64,000 nucleotides of DNA from Brachionus koreanus (Eukaryota; Rotifera; Eurotatoria; Ploima; Brachionidae). Below, piece by piece: positions 49,266-60,155 of the stretch. A program made the position numbers and the translations under genes. Within the stretch, counting starts at the first letter, position 1. Each line of letters opens with the position of its first letter. The notes under the pieces were generated by a model. The model was not told where the DNA came from. It did no database searches and saw nothing but the letters and a program-made list of their open reading frames with translations. The stretch is from positions 1,485,089 through 1,549,088 of the forward strand of contig PJRA01000160.1 of NCBI GenBank assembly GCA_016987375.1, written 5' to 3'.

Positions 49266-50450
49266 TCATTTGCTTTTATTTTTATTTTTTATCAATTTTT
49301 TAAAATTCTTTCTAAATTTTCGGTTTAAAGCGATATAGACTAGTGGACTGAGAACATTTTCAATGTAAAATAAAAAATACAAAAATTTCAAATATGGTAA
49401 GATTCCAGTAGCAATCAAAACAAACGGAAGGGTTGATAGCCAAATAATAACAGAGAGCTTTTCAAATGGTTATTAATTTTTAAAATTAAAAATAAATTCT
49501 TATCTTACCATTATTGAAATTTTGGTTAAAGCTTTTGTTGAAGAATTACGCTGTCTCACAATTTTTTGTGGTCTTTTCATTTCTTTATCGATTGTTCCAT
49601 TAAAGTCGGTTTGAACCGAAACACTTGATTGATTTTTTTGTAAAGAATTGTACGAATTAACAGTTTCGGCATTATCAACAATAGGTTCATATATTTTTTC
49701 TTTTTTGTAATTTTGATTGTTTATCATAAGTTGTCTTTCAGAATTAGATGAGAATCTTGATCGATGAAATGTTATTTTACAATAAAAGGATGAGCTGATT
49801 ATAGCAGTTGAAATGAAAAAAAATGTAGACAAAATTACATTTAAATAATTCAAAAGCTTTCTTATTGAAAATTTTCTATCTTTCAAATTTGATACTCTAT
49901 ATTTTTCTGAAATGCAGTTTGATTCTAGTTTGATTTCAGTCAGGTAATTTGAGGCTGAAAAACAAAAGAAAAAAATATAAACTATCCATATTATCTTATT
50001 TATATTTTTTTCCAATGCTTTGTAATACTGTGGTTTACAAACTGCAAAATATCTTTCTAATGATATTACACTGATAATAAAGAGGTTCATATATATTAAA
50101 GAATCTTTTAAATGCTCCATTATTTTTATAGCCAAGATAGATATATTGAATTGCCAAACACGAAAAAATATTGTGTATGGAACGAAAATGAATGAGAGAA
50201 TAAGATTTATTATTGATAGAAGATAAATGGCTAGATTGTTCACTTGATTTTTGCTGCGATTTAATGTTGGATAGCGAAAGCTCTTTTTTTTTCTTCTATA
50301 AAAATGTTTCCAGACTAATAGAAAATTGGTACATGAGCCAATAATGAAAAATAAGCTTAAAATTAGTGTTGTAATTAAATTGTCGATTAGTTTTGCTTTA
50401 TCAGAAATCGAACAATGCTTAAAGCTTGAATTACTCAAAAACATCTTCAA
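49266..50450 (-). CDS. Class A G protein-coupled receptor, orphan (two exons)
   Basis: Exons 50450-49509 and 49457-49266 on the minus strand, separated by a 51-nt GT-AG intron (phase 0), give 377 residues. The intron lies at the start of TM6; without it the receptor would lack TM6 and TM7. Hydrophobic segments lie at about 24-46, 72-96, 107-131, 153-170, 201-224, 310-334 and 339-358. Class A landmarks: ERYFAVCKP after TM3, and in exon 2 ENVLSPLVYIALNRKFR, where SPLVY replaces NPxxY. The third intracellular loop (about 225-309) is long, basic and Ser/Asn-rich. The short C-terminus is Lys-rich. Extracellular Cys13 and a Cys in loop 2 are present. Probably a neuropeptide-type receptor; ligand unknown. 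Confidence 0.85.
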
Positions 50451-51707
50451 ATACCTCTAGATCTCTAAAATTTTTACCAAGTAAAAATTAAACCACACAT
50501 AAGAATTGAAAAAATTGAAAAAAAATAAAATAAATATTAAAAATCTCTAATTTTAACAAAAATATATATAAATATTTTTTTGATTAATTTTTATAAGATT
50601 TAAAGGCATTTCTAAATTATCCTTCAATAAAAAATAATCAAAATGATAAAAAGGTAGAAAATGATCCATAATGGAAAATCAAATTTTTTAAATTTATTTT
50701 GATAATTGATATAATAAGTATATAATTTTTTATAATTCTAATAACTCTTAAAAAGTCATTTTTTGTTATATATAATTTTTTAAATAAAATTGCACACTTT
50801 CAAATATTTTCATTAAATTTGAAAATTTTAATATCAGCTAAATAAGAGCTATTTTCAATTTCAAAATTGAAAAAAAAAATCTATTGAATTTTAGTTATTG
50901 AAAGATGCGTACTTAATGATTAAATATTAATTTTTGAATATTTAAAAAGAGTTATCGATTATTTATGCACTATTTGTTCTATGCCAAACTATTTTTTAAT
51001 TTATTTTTAATATCTTTTTTACTGAAAAATCAATAAAATCTGATTCAATAAAGATTTTAAATGTTTATAATTTTCGATTTTAGAAAATTTTTCTTCAAAA
51101 CGTGTCACTTATCTATATCATCTATTTACAAATTGCCCCACCAAGTTTGAATTTGATTCAACATTGTGATTTTGAGTCTTAAAATAATAATTAAATAATT
51201 TATTTTTTTTTTAAGAAATATTTTTGTTAATAATAAAGAAATGATGATTTTAAAAAATATAATTGCCGATTATCAAAAGGAAAGAATTAATTTAATTTTT
51301 TAAATTTCGAAATAATTTGTAAATTCAATATATTGAATAAATAAAATTTTTCTTTAAATATTAATAATAAAAATATTGATTCTTTTTCACCTGAAAAAAA
51401 TTCTCACTAAAATAAATATTTAATGTTAACAAACGGAGCGCACAAATATTCGAAACACTATTATTCAAGAGAAAATTTTCAATAATTTATTAACTATTGA
51501 TTCTAATAAATAAAAATTATTAGGAATAGCAGCTAAATTATTTCTTCTAAAATTGAACTTAATTAGCTAAAACTATTAGATTAAATTTTTCGCATTTAAT
51601 ATCGAAAAAATTGAATAGTTATTTAGACACAATTTTTTTTATAAATTTTGCGTATGCCTATAAATGTTAGTTAATTAAAATAATTAAACAATAGTTGAAT
51701 ATAATGA
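50451..51707. other. Intergenic, no gene seen
   Basis: Upstream of the GPCR start. AT-rich with no feature recognised. Confidence 0.45.
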
Positions 51708-51930
51708 TTGTTTTGGGTACAGTCAGTGACGGCCACTGGACCCCCGTAACTAGGTGTTGACATTCTTGATTGCACCAGGAGGAAAGTTTTTTTCTTAAAA
51801 ACAATACTTTTATCTATCCAATTTTTAAGTTTGAAGTTTTTTTAAAATTTTATTTTTGTACACGGCCATCAAAACAGCCAACACCAAGTTTTGCCGGTCC
51901 AGTAGTCGTCACTGACGGTACCCAACACTA
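51708..51930. mobile_element. MITE with long imperfect terminal inverted repeats (hAT-like ends)
   Basis: Left end TTGTTTTGGGTACAGTCAG and right end, read on the other strand, TAGTGTTGGGTACCGTCAG. The inverted match continues through TGACG, ACTGGACC and GGTGTTG, about 50 bp in all, around an AT-rich core. The TAGTGTTGG terminus is shared with the right edge of the repeat at 9.5-10 kb and suits the hAT class. No clear 8-bp target duplication is visible, so the element is old or its ends are slightly misplaced. It has no coding capacity. Confidence 0.65.
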
Positions 51931-54744
51931 ATATTTTTATGCATTTTGCGAACAACCATTTTAAAATTCTAAAATTAAAAATATTCCAGTAATTATCCAT
52001 ATTTTTTCTAAGGTTTTAAAAATGAAAACAAAAAAAATAATGTATCTTTGAGATTTCTACGGAAAATTATAATTATTAAAAATTAAATCTATATTTAAGA
52101 AAAAATCAATTTATTAATAATATTTAGCATAACTCGAATCATATTTAAAAAAAAAAGATGGCTAAATATTCTTATTTATTTTGTCATAAAAAGCAATATT
52201 TTTTTAATTGAGATATAACATAAATCTATAATCTAAAAATTGAATTAAATAAATCAAATCACTTTTAAAGATCAAATATTTCATTTGATCATCAATTTAA
52301 TGTGTCTTACTAGTAAGCACACCATAAAATAGATACAATTAAATAGCGTTCTTGCATATCCTCAAAACAAACACACTATAGTTATTATCATGAAACTGTC
52401 CAAACTGCTCTTTTTTTTAATTTTTTTAATTATTAAGTTTTTCAAAGTTTAATAAGTTTTTAAAAAAAAGTAATTTAAATTCAATTAAAAATGAAATAAA
52501 TTTTCAGAATAAAATTTTTGAGCAAAAAGAGCAAATTAAAAACTGACCAAAAATTTTGCGATTTAATTTGAATATTAAAAAAAAATAAATTAACTAACTA
52601 ATAATTTTCGGACATATTTCAAAAATTACTTTTTTATTTTTACTATTTGATTTGATATGATAAAGATATAAAAATTCTCTTATAATACTTAAGAGACATC
52701 TTAAAAAAATACCTAATTATGTTTTAAAATTATCGATAATTTCTTAAATAATGAATTATTAAATGAATAAACTATTTTTGAATTTTTTTTTAAATTGAGC
52801 TTTATTCCAATAATATGATTAAAAACAACTCTTTTATCTATCCAATTTTATGCCTTATAAAATTGTAATATTTATACCAAAGTAAGTACATAAGATTAAG
52901 AATTTAAAGAAAAATATTTTTTGAGTTGGATAATTTGAGATTAGTTTTTTTTAATTTAAAAATTAAGCAAAAAACGAGAAAATGAAAAAATTTAAATAAA
53001 TGATAATACATTCAAGAGGATTTACTTATTAATTAAATAGAAAACTTATAAATTAACTTAACTTGAGCTGTAAATAATTTTTTTCAAAAACATCCATAGA
53101 AAATATTGTAAATTTCACTTAAAAAAGAAGAATGGAATTTTCATTTGTATTACATTTTTTAAACTAACAATTTTAAAAAGCTTAATTTTGGTATTCAGTC
53201 AAAAATTATAAGTTGAAATATTTTCTCAGTAAAAATTTCTATTATAATTATTATATCTATAAAAAATTGAATGCTTGACATTTTGCTTTTTAGAGATTAA
53301 AATATTAGCAAAAATTTGATTTAGAAATTTATTTTTATCTAAATAGTTTATTTGACAAATAAGATAATAAATATTTAATACATACCTATTTTAATTTATT
53401 AAAAAAATTAGAAAAATAAATCTATAAATCAATATATGAAAATGAAAAAAAAATCTTAAGCAAAAAACTTATAAGCTAATTATTGTGAATTCCCATATTT
53501 TGAATATTATTCAGTTTGTTATGATTTTAGAGAATTAATGAACAATTTTTTTAAGAAAATTATTTTAATTTTCAAACAAAAAATTTTATCTTAATATATT
53601 CTTAAATTTTCCCGATTTTTCTAAAATTAGGAAAGATTGACGCTTGAATGAAATTGATAATCAAAAATAGCTTAATCACAACAAGCATGAAAAAATTTAA
53701 GCATAAATTTTGAATATATTCACTTCAAATGTTAGAAAAATTTAAACTAATCGATCTTAAATATATTTATTTGGTTTAAGACTCTGACAAAAATTTACTC
53801 CAAAATTCAGTACCATATTTTCAAAATTTTAAGTATGCATCCAATTTTTTTGTTAATTTCTTTTAAAAAATAAAAAGCACTTTTCTATTTTTGGAAAGAA
53901 AGAATGAATTTCTGTATGATTAATTCCATTAACTAAATTAACATTTTCAAATTATTTTATCATTTTAAAAATAACTTTATTTAATTGTCAAAATTTTCTT
54001 CAAAAAAAAACAATTTTAAAAACTTTAAAAACGTTCAATTTTCAAAATTTCTAACTTTTAAAAGCCCAAACCTACAACACTAATAAATATATTCTGGAAT
54101 ATTCTTTTTGCGGAAAAGCTCACGTTTTCTTTCCTTTAGAACTCAATTTTTCAATTGCAATTGACAAATAACTAAGTCAATTAATAGTTTTAGAAACCAG
54201 AAACTGTACCCACAGTCAGCGATATTTTTTAAATTTAAACTAATGATAGTGATGTATAAAAAATCAGTTATTCATAAAAGATTACAATTTTTGATTAATT
54301 ATTAATTTTTAATGTTCATCATTTTATCTTTATTTCTTTATTTTGAATATAATTTCAAATGCAGCATTAAATAATTTTCAATCAGTTTGAAATTTGAAAA
54401 TTTTATAAAATTTTTTACAAAATTGATTCATGGAATTATAAAAATATTTATTTAGCTGATATTTCTCTTTTTAATTTTTGAGTATTTATACCTTTAATAA
54501 GATGGAATCTGACCTCCCAGGTTATCATTATTATACACCCTTTAGAGTTCGGCATCCGATAATAAGAAAACACCTCTGGAATACTCGGAGAAAATGATTC
54601 AGAGCAGGAACATGATCAGAATAATACCGTTGTATCGACAAAACTTGTTCTAAGATGAGACCATTTCATTTTCAAAGTCCAATATTCAGGACATTTTTGA
54701 GCCAAAAACTTTTCTATAAAACCTGTAGTTTAAAAAGTAAGACA
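51931..54744. other. Intergenic, no gene seen
   Basis: AT-rich. The last ~250 bases are slightly less AT-rich and may be the 5' continuation of the retrotransposon fragment at 54745, but I could not read a convincing domain there. Confidence 0.45.
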
Positions 54745-55040
54745 ATGGGTAGAACACTTCAAAGAAGTTTTAAATACGAAATAGAATAATCCATATAGTC
54801 CATAAATCCTGAACTTTATACTTTAAGCACTGTCGTCGAGATTAACATTGAACCACTAAGTAAAAAGGAAATATAGGTGACTAGTGGCGAATAATGATAT
54901 TTGTACCTAAGCAAGGTTTTCTGTAGCGTAATTCTTAATTGAATTAGATGCATAAGCACTAAAAAAGATATCCTTATAACCATCGATGACAAACAAATCG
55001 AGCACGAAAATCACATACAGGTTATAGAGGAAAAAATCCT
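54745..55040 (+). pseudogene. Decayed non-LTR retrotransposon fragment (RTE/craft-like)
   Basis: Broken frames retain blocks typical of RTE-type polyproteins. At about 54738-54790 there is QWVEHFKEVLN, then at about 54807-54875 TVVEINIEPLSKKEI, which normally precede the RT domain. At about 54905 there is VPKQGF, and at 54970-55025 LITIDDKQIEHENHI, which normally lies after the catalytic core. Stops and frame changes are frequent and the core with the catalytic Asp residues is missing, so there are internal deletions. It is not functional. Confidence 0.5.
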
Positions 55041-56507
55041 CGCATTAATGTATTTTTTTTTAGTTTTCAAGATTCTTGGGTGTTGTGAAATTCAAAAACA
55101 AAAACTCTTCGTTTGATAAAAAATTTATTAGATAAAAACTTTCAAAAAAGTGCAACATACTTTGTTGCATATTTCTTGCCTTAAACAAAATTTTTACTCT
55201 CTTAGGAAATCAAATCAATAATCAACTAAAATCTTGTTGATTTTTTTATTTTTTGCCGTTTTCTTACATAAAAAGAAATTGTTTTAGATAAAAAAGGTGC
55301 AACAAAGTAAATTTTGCTTTTTAATTTTTTACTATATATTTTTTTAAATGTTTTTTATTTTAGTATATTTCAATTAATCTAAAAAGAAACAATTTTTGTT
55401 TCGTTTGTATCTTAATTTCACAATAGCAGATTGTTTCTTAAAAAAATTTAAAATTTTATTTAATAAAATTGCAAAACATTTCATTTTTAAATTAAATAAT
55501 TATTTTTTTCAAAAATATCAATTTTATTTTAACAAAATTCACTTTACAAAATTATAAAGGGAAAAAAATCTTCTATAAAAACTATAAGAATAAAATTTGT
55601 TGTCAAATTGATTGCATTTTTTTATAGTTTAGTTTTTTAGTTTTTTTAAAAGTTTTTGATTGCTTTAAAACTGTTTAAATTTTGTAATTTCTCACATATT
55701 GCCAACATTCTCATTTCAGTTCTTTGCATTTGCTCGAAATTTGATTCTTCAGACAAAACAACATTTTAAATCTCATACTTATTTTTTTTTAAACAAATCG
55801 ACTGTTGCATCAATTAGTTCACCTAAGAATAAGTAAGCAATCTAATAAGGTTGGTTGAAATCAGACATTTCTTGAAAAAAAACCCGAAATAAAATTTAAA
55901 ATTTTTATTCTTGGAGCAGGAGATAATGGGCTCTAAGAAAAATTTGTTCAAGTCCAAATGACATTAAGCTAATTGGAGATCTCAAATAGATCCGAAACAA
56001 AAAATTGACCCTTTTTTAGATTATTTTTTTGTGTTTTATGTTAAGAAAATAAAATCGAAAAAAATGGTTTAATATATTTATTTCACAATTTTGTGTAGAG
56101 GGTTAAATGGGTGAATTTTTGGAATTAAAAACTTGAGCTCTATTTACCTATTTACAACAGAAATTTACCCCGTTAAAGATCAAAAGCTTATTTATTAACA
56201 AATGGGAAGATTTTTTTAATTTTGGATTTTTAACTAAACAATCAAATTAGGAAAAGAGGGAATTTAATTCCCTAAAAAAAAATTAAATATTTACAAATAT
56301 CTAATTGAAGAAAATTAAATTATTTTAATTATAAAAAGATAAACATGTAAAAAAAGAACTACAAATCAATGTAAAGAAGAAACCAATTAAATTTTAATTT
56401 AAGAGTTCATAAAACCAAATGAAAGCTTAATTATAAGATAAAATATTAAAAGTACAAAAAAGAACATCTTTAAAGGACAAAAATTAATTATAAAAAGTAA
56501 CAAAAAT
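55041..56507. other. Intergenic, no gene seen
   Basis: AT-rich. A small hairpin, tgcaacatactttgttgca, lies near 55159, and gtgcaacaaagtaaa recurs near 55302, possibly ends of a degenerate repeat. Nothing else supported. Confidence 0.4.
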
Positions 56508-56955
56508 AAACATTTAACAAACGAGAAAAAATTCTATAATTTTTTGGTAAAACATAAAACTTTATCACAGAAGAATTAAATATAAATTGGGGATTGATTT
56601 ATCTAAAAAAAAATGTTAAAAAGCGAATGAAAAAATTTTTTTTTTAATAACCAGAGTCTTGTTCAATGTAATTGTGTAAGTTAGTTTGTGATCTTTGGCT
56701 TTAATACTCTTCATAATAGTTAATGTTTGGATTTTGGGAAATATCAGTAGTAGGTGGTGGACTAGTAAAAACTGTCTGCTGTGGAAATTGATTATATATG
56801 GGACTTTGATCGCCACCTAAAAAGTATCTATTATAGTATTGTGAATGCAAGATGTCCTTATTTTTGCAGCAATAGTCCACGTATGTACCGTTCATTTGAT
56901 TGACTTTTACAGGTGTAGAGCATGGTACTTGCTTTTTGACATTTTGTGTTAGAAT
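56508..56955 (-). repeat. Left arm of a large near-identical inverted duplication
   Basis: This ~448-nt arm is the inverse of 57738-58185. By eye the two differ at only a handful of positions, mostly in the outer ~60 nt (noncoding), and the coding part appears identical even at silent sites. The arms are separated by about 782 nt of unrelated sequence. Homology stops sharply at 56955/57738 after attctaac. Confidence 0.9.
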
Positions 56956-56958
56956 CAT
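56701..56958 (-). pseudogene. Inverted copy of a Tyr/Pro-rich coding segment, lacking the zinc-finger exon
   Basis: Reads MILTQNVKKQVPCSTP and continues to a C-terminus SQNPNINYYEEY. The same residues are encoded by the right arm. Upstream of the duplicated part the frame runs into unrelated Leu/Ser/Phe-rich sequence, so this copy appears to have lost the upstream exon(s). It may be a truncated pseudogene, or an alternative exon of a transcript on this strand; the retained open frame leaves both open. Confidence 0.45.
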
Positions 56959-57492
56959 TTTTCCTAAGAATTGGTAAATTCTATAGATCTTTTTAAATAT
57001 GGAACTAGATATCGATAGACTTAAATGTTGATAATGGCTTAGAATAATGCTCAAGTACTTTTTTTGTTTCAAAAATGATTTAAACAGAATCATATAAAAT
57101 TTAAAAACATAAAAAGCAGTGTCTATATATTTTCATCAAAATAAAAACAAGACTCTGGTTATTTAAAAAAATTGATTTATGGAAAAATAATCTCTTTTTT
57201 TTTAAAATTTTTAATTTGCAATCACATGCGTTAATAAAATTAAAAGAAAAACTAAAATTACAGTGTTTTTTGAAATAAGAAAGCGATGACATTAAGATTT
57301 TTTGAAAAGGAGGCCCACGTTGCTAAAAGCACGGTTTCAAAACCCCTTAATTTGACTCTAAAAACCAACACTCTCATACCATTAGTCCTATTTTTAAAAA
57401 TTATTTTTAGGCCTAAGAATTTTTTCCCTCTTTATTTACAATAACATTGCATTTGAAATGCCCGTGCCAGATGACCGACAAAAAACAGCTAA

Positions 57493-57702
57493 GTCACCGA
57501 CTCTGACTGGTACTGCAAAATGTGCGATATTTACTGTAATAGTCAGACTCAATTTCATGTTCATTTAATTAGCCAAAAGCACAAATTAATGGAAAAGAAA
57601 ACAATTGAAAATTCTAATGAATCACCAGACTGTACCATTAGTAAATTTACCACTGATCAAAATAATAAATATACAATCCAAATTTTGAAGGAACTAGATT
57701 AA
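57493..57702 (+). CDS. Partial gene: JAZ/zf-met-type C2H2 zinc finger (RNA-binding type)
   Basis: In-frame from 57493 (after a TAA) to a TAA at 57702. It encodes TDSDWYCKMCDIYCNSQTQF followed by HVHLISQKHKLM, which fits the C-x2-C...NS..Q...H...KH pattern of JAZ/U1-like fingers found in ZNF346, ZFR, ZNF385 and ZMAT proteins, many of which bind double-stranded RNA. The start is not resolved; a short upstream exon spliced at ctaag before 57493 would fit the frame. GTAAAT at 57642 is a possible donor toward the right arm, but I could not find a joining that keeps both frames open, so the gene model is incomplete or the gene is broken. Confidence 0.45.
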   Translation, partial: VTDSDWYCKMCDIYCNSQTQFHVHLISQKHKLMEKKTIENSNESPDCTISKFTTDQNNKYTIQILKELD

Positions 57703-57737
57703 AAAATAGGCCGCCCAATCAACAATCTTTTGGATGT

Positions 57738-58185
57738 ATTCTAACACAAAATGTCAAAAAGCAAGTACCATGCTCTACACCTGTAAAAGTCAATCAAATG
57801 AACGGTACATACGTGGACTATTGCTGCAAAAATAAGGACATCTTGCATTCACAATACTATAATAGATACTTTTTAGGTGGCGATCAAAGTCCCATATATA
57901 ATCAATTTCCACAGCAGACAGTTTTTACTAGTCCACCACCTACTACTGATATTTCCCAAAATCCAAACATTAACTATTATGAAGAGTATTAAAGCCAAAG
58001 ATCACAAACTAACTTACACAATTACATTGAACAAGACTCTGGTTATTAAAAAAAAAAAATTTTTCATTCGCTTTTTAACATTTTTTTTTAGATAAATCAA
58101 TCCCCAATTTATATTTAATTCTTCTGTGAATAAGTTTTATGTTTAACCAAAACAATATAGAATTTTTTCTCGTTTGTTAAATATT
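57738..58185 (+). repeat. Right arm of the inverted duplication, with Tyr/Pro-rich coding segment
   Basis: Inverse of 56508-56955. Codons from about 57738 to 57992 encode ILTQNVKKQVPCSTPVK, then CCKNKDILHSQYYNRYFLGG and a terminal part rich in Pro, Thr, Tyr and Asn that ends NINYYEEY. The amino-acid composition and lack of Lys/Phe bias suggest real coding sequence, probably the C-terminal exon of a gene whose zinc-finger exon lies just upstream at 57493-57702. An in-frame ATG at 57798 would also give a 64-residue protein. Function is unknown. Confidence 0.6.
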
Positions 58186-58299
58186 TATAGTTAATCTTTT
58201 ATCTAATAACTGCTAAAATGAATAAAACAAATAAATATTTTTAAATTCTGTCTTTAATGCTTAATTAATAGTTAATTTAATTTATTTTTATATAAAATT

Positions 58300-58392
58300 T
58301 ATTTGCTAAAATTTATTTAATATGTTTTTTTTTTAATATGTTTATTTAATATAATTTATTTAATATGTTAATTTATTTAATATGTTTTTTTA
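58300..58392. repeat. Low-complexity tttatttaatatg repeats
   Basis: Four to five imperfect units of tttatttaatatg(ttttt), ending at the poly-pyrimidine tract and AG that precede the coding piece at 58394. Confidence 0.7.
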
Positions 58393-58393
58393 G

Positions 58394-58739
58394 AGATCGA
58401 CTAATTTAAAACTGTCTAGTTCAGTCAGCATTTTAAGAAAACAATTTAATAATACAGCCCAAGACGCTGAAGCGTTACCAAAAAACAAGAGTTTTAAGGC
58501 ATTTTTTTTTGATAATTGTTTCATTAAATATAAAAAACTTGATGCAAAGATTTTTGACCACTTTTCATTTTTCTTCAAAAAATCTTATTAATTTTTTCTT
58601 GACAGCTATTGTTCATGTCAAACCAGTAATAGTTTATTTTTTTGGAAAAACACCTATTTTAGCTTATGTTTTCCCCAAAGTACGGCATTTTACAATTACC
58701 AAGGGGAACAATTTAAAACTTGATGAGTTAAGATTCTAG
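58394..58739 (+). CDS. Unidentified C-terminal coding fragment (two exons)
   Basis: Exon 58394-58517 follows a strong acceptor (poly-T then TAG). It is joined to 58606-58739 over an 88-nt GT-AG intron in phase 1. The product (85 residues) begins RSTNLKLSSSVSILRKQ and, after the splice, reads FFDNSIVHVKPVIVYFF and ends NLKLDELRF. The joined frame is coherent, while either half alone runs into stops. There is no start codon in the first exon, so upstream exons must exist; the zinc-finger segment at 57.5 kb is a candidate partner but is not proven. I do not recognise the family. Confidence 0.4.
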
Positions 58740-58935
58740 TTCTAACACCCAAATTGTTCAGAAGAAAAATCTAATTTATTTCTCATGATAGAATATAGAG
58801 CATAATTGTATGTAATTTTATGCTTTTCATTTAGTAAAAAATATAAATTAACAATTTAAAAAGATCTTTAATTTTAAAACTTTAGCTTTAATTTAATTTT
58901 GACTTTTTCTTAAAAAAAATATCATAAAGTTATTT

Positions 58936-59313
58936 CTATTTACCTTTCATAAAAAAATATGCTGATAATTTTTGTCCTGAATAAAGAATAACAACCGTCA
59001 AATTATTGTATGTGTTCATTGAATATTTTTTTTTTATAATAATTTCGTTTTTGAAAACCTTTTTGTCCAAAATAAAATCAAAAATAAGATTTGAACGATT
59101 ATGATGAGAAGGTATTTTCAGTAAATTATTTTTGGTAATCTTGTAGTCTGTTATCAAAACGTTATTTGTATTTACATACAATCTTCCATCAGATATATAC
59201 TCGATTACGGGAATAAGGCCTTTATTAGCAATAATTGGTTCGTCAAATTCAATCTTTGAATATCCTAAAGGAAAATCAAAAATTTTGGAAAAATTTTCAG
59301 AAAAATCAGACAT
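58936..59313 (-). CDS. Hypothetical protein
   Basis: Open frame of 125 residues, ATG to TAA, beginning MSDFSENFSKIFDFPLGY and containing GLIPVIEYISDGRLYVNTNN. The balanced composition makes chance unlikely in this AT-rich DNA. The last residues, SGQKLSAYFFMKGK, overlap a possible donor (AAAG|GTAAAT), so another exon may follow. A weak resemblance between its end (AYFFMK) and the facing plus-strand fragment (AYVFPK) could mean the two derive from one ancestral gene, but this is too short to rely on. Function unknown. Confidence 0.45.
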   Translation of the reverse strand: MSDFSENFSKIFDFPLGYSKIEFDEPIIANKGLIPVIEYISDGRLYVNTNNVLITDYKITKNNLLKIPSHHNRSNLIFDFILDKKVFKNEIIIKKKYSMNTYNNLTVVILYSGQKLSAYFFMKGK

Positions 59314-59744
59314 GTTCCCTGTTATACGAAAATAACTGAGACAGTGTATGATGTAACCACAATTTCGAAATGAGTAAAGCTTAAAGAAAAATAAAAATTT
59401 TGAATTTATAACAGAGTAAATAATTTACTAAAAGTCGAAATTTTCCTGAAACACAAACATTTATCTCAAAACCAGTTATTCTGGCATTAAAATTCAATTC
59501 ATTTCTAATTAGTAAAAATTTTTTTGAAATATCATTATTTGTATGATTATATTTGTTATAAAAGCAAGTTAATCCATCAATTTTGCTTAATTGCTGAGTT
59601 TCTTCAAAACCTTTATTCGATTTTGTTTAAAAAAATAAAAAAATATTTAATTAAATTTTATTTTACCAGATGCCTTAATGTTTTCAAATATCCTAATATT
59701 CAAAATTTTGATTTTTTTTAAAATTGACATCCTTAGGAAATAGA

Positions 59745-59903
59745 ATGTGGAAGTGGTTTAGACTGGGTAATAATTACAGTATAGAAAACCAAGTTGAACC
59801 AGTTACCACTGTATCATATCGGAACAGTAGCTTAAAAGGTGTTGAAAATGACGCGACCTCTATTATGCTGTTAGATAATATTGAACAAAAAGTCACAAAG
59901 TAA
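59745..59903 (+). CDS. Small hypothetical protein or terminal exon
   Basis: 52-residue frame starting MWKWFRLGNNYSIENQVEPV and ending DNIEQKVTK. It is preceded by a good acceptor (catccttag at about 59736), through which the frame stays open (NRM...), so it may be the last exon of a longer plus-strand gene, possibly with the fragments at 57.5-58.7 kb. Composition is protein-like and not AT-driven. No family recognised. Confidence 0.35.
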   Translation: MWKWFRLGNNYSIENQVEPVTTVSYRNSSLKGVENDATSIMLLDNIEQKVTK

Positions 59904-60155
59904 AAAATTATCTAAAGTACAATTTAAAAAGAGCAATTTTTCGGAATAATATAAAATTAATTTAATTATTTTAAAATTAATTTAATTTATTATTAATTTA
60001 TTGTAAAAAAAAATAGGAAATCAGCAATTTTTTAAGATTTATTTCGAAAAAAGATGATCAAAAAATAATTTAAATCTAAAAAGATTTATTCTAAGAAAAA
60101 AAAACAAAACATTTACAAACTAAAATTTAAAACGAATTTGAAATGTAATTATACA
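59904..60155. other. Spacer, no gene seen
   Basis: AT-rich; contains the 3' flank of the Tincar-like gene. Confidence 0.4.

Noticed and set aside
54201..54226. Segment tgtacccacagtcagcga resembling the 51.7-kb MITE end
   Set aside because: Only a short partial match without a second end.
58390..58578. Minus-strand 62-codon frame
   Set aside because: Opposite strand of the splice-supported plus-strand fragment; composition and lack of splice sites favour the plus strand.
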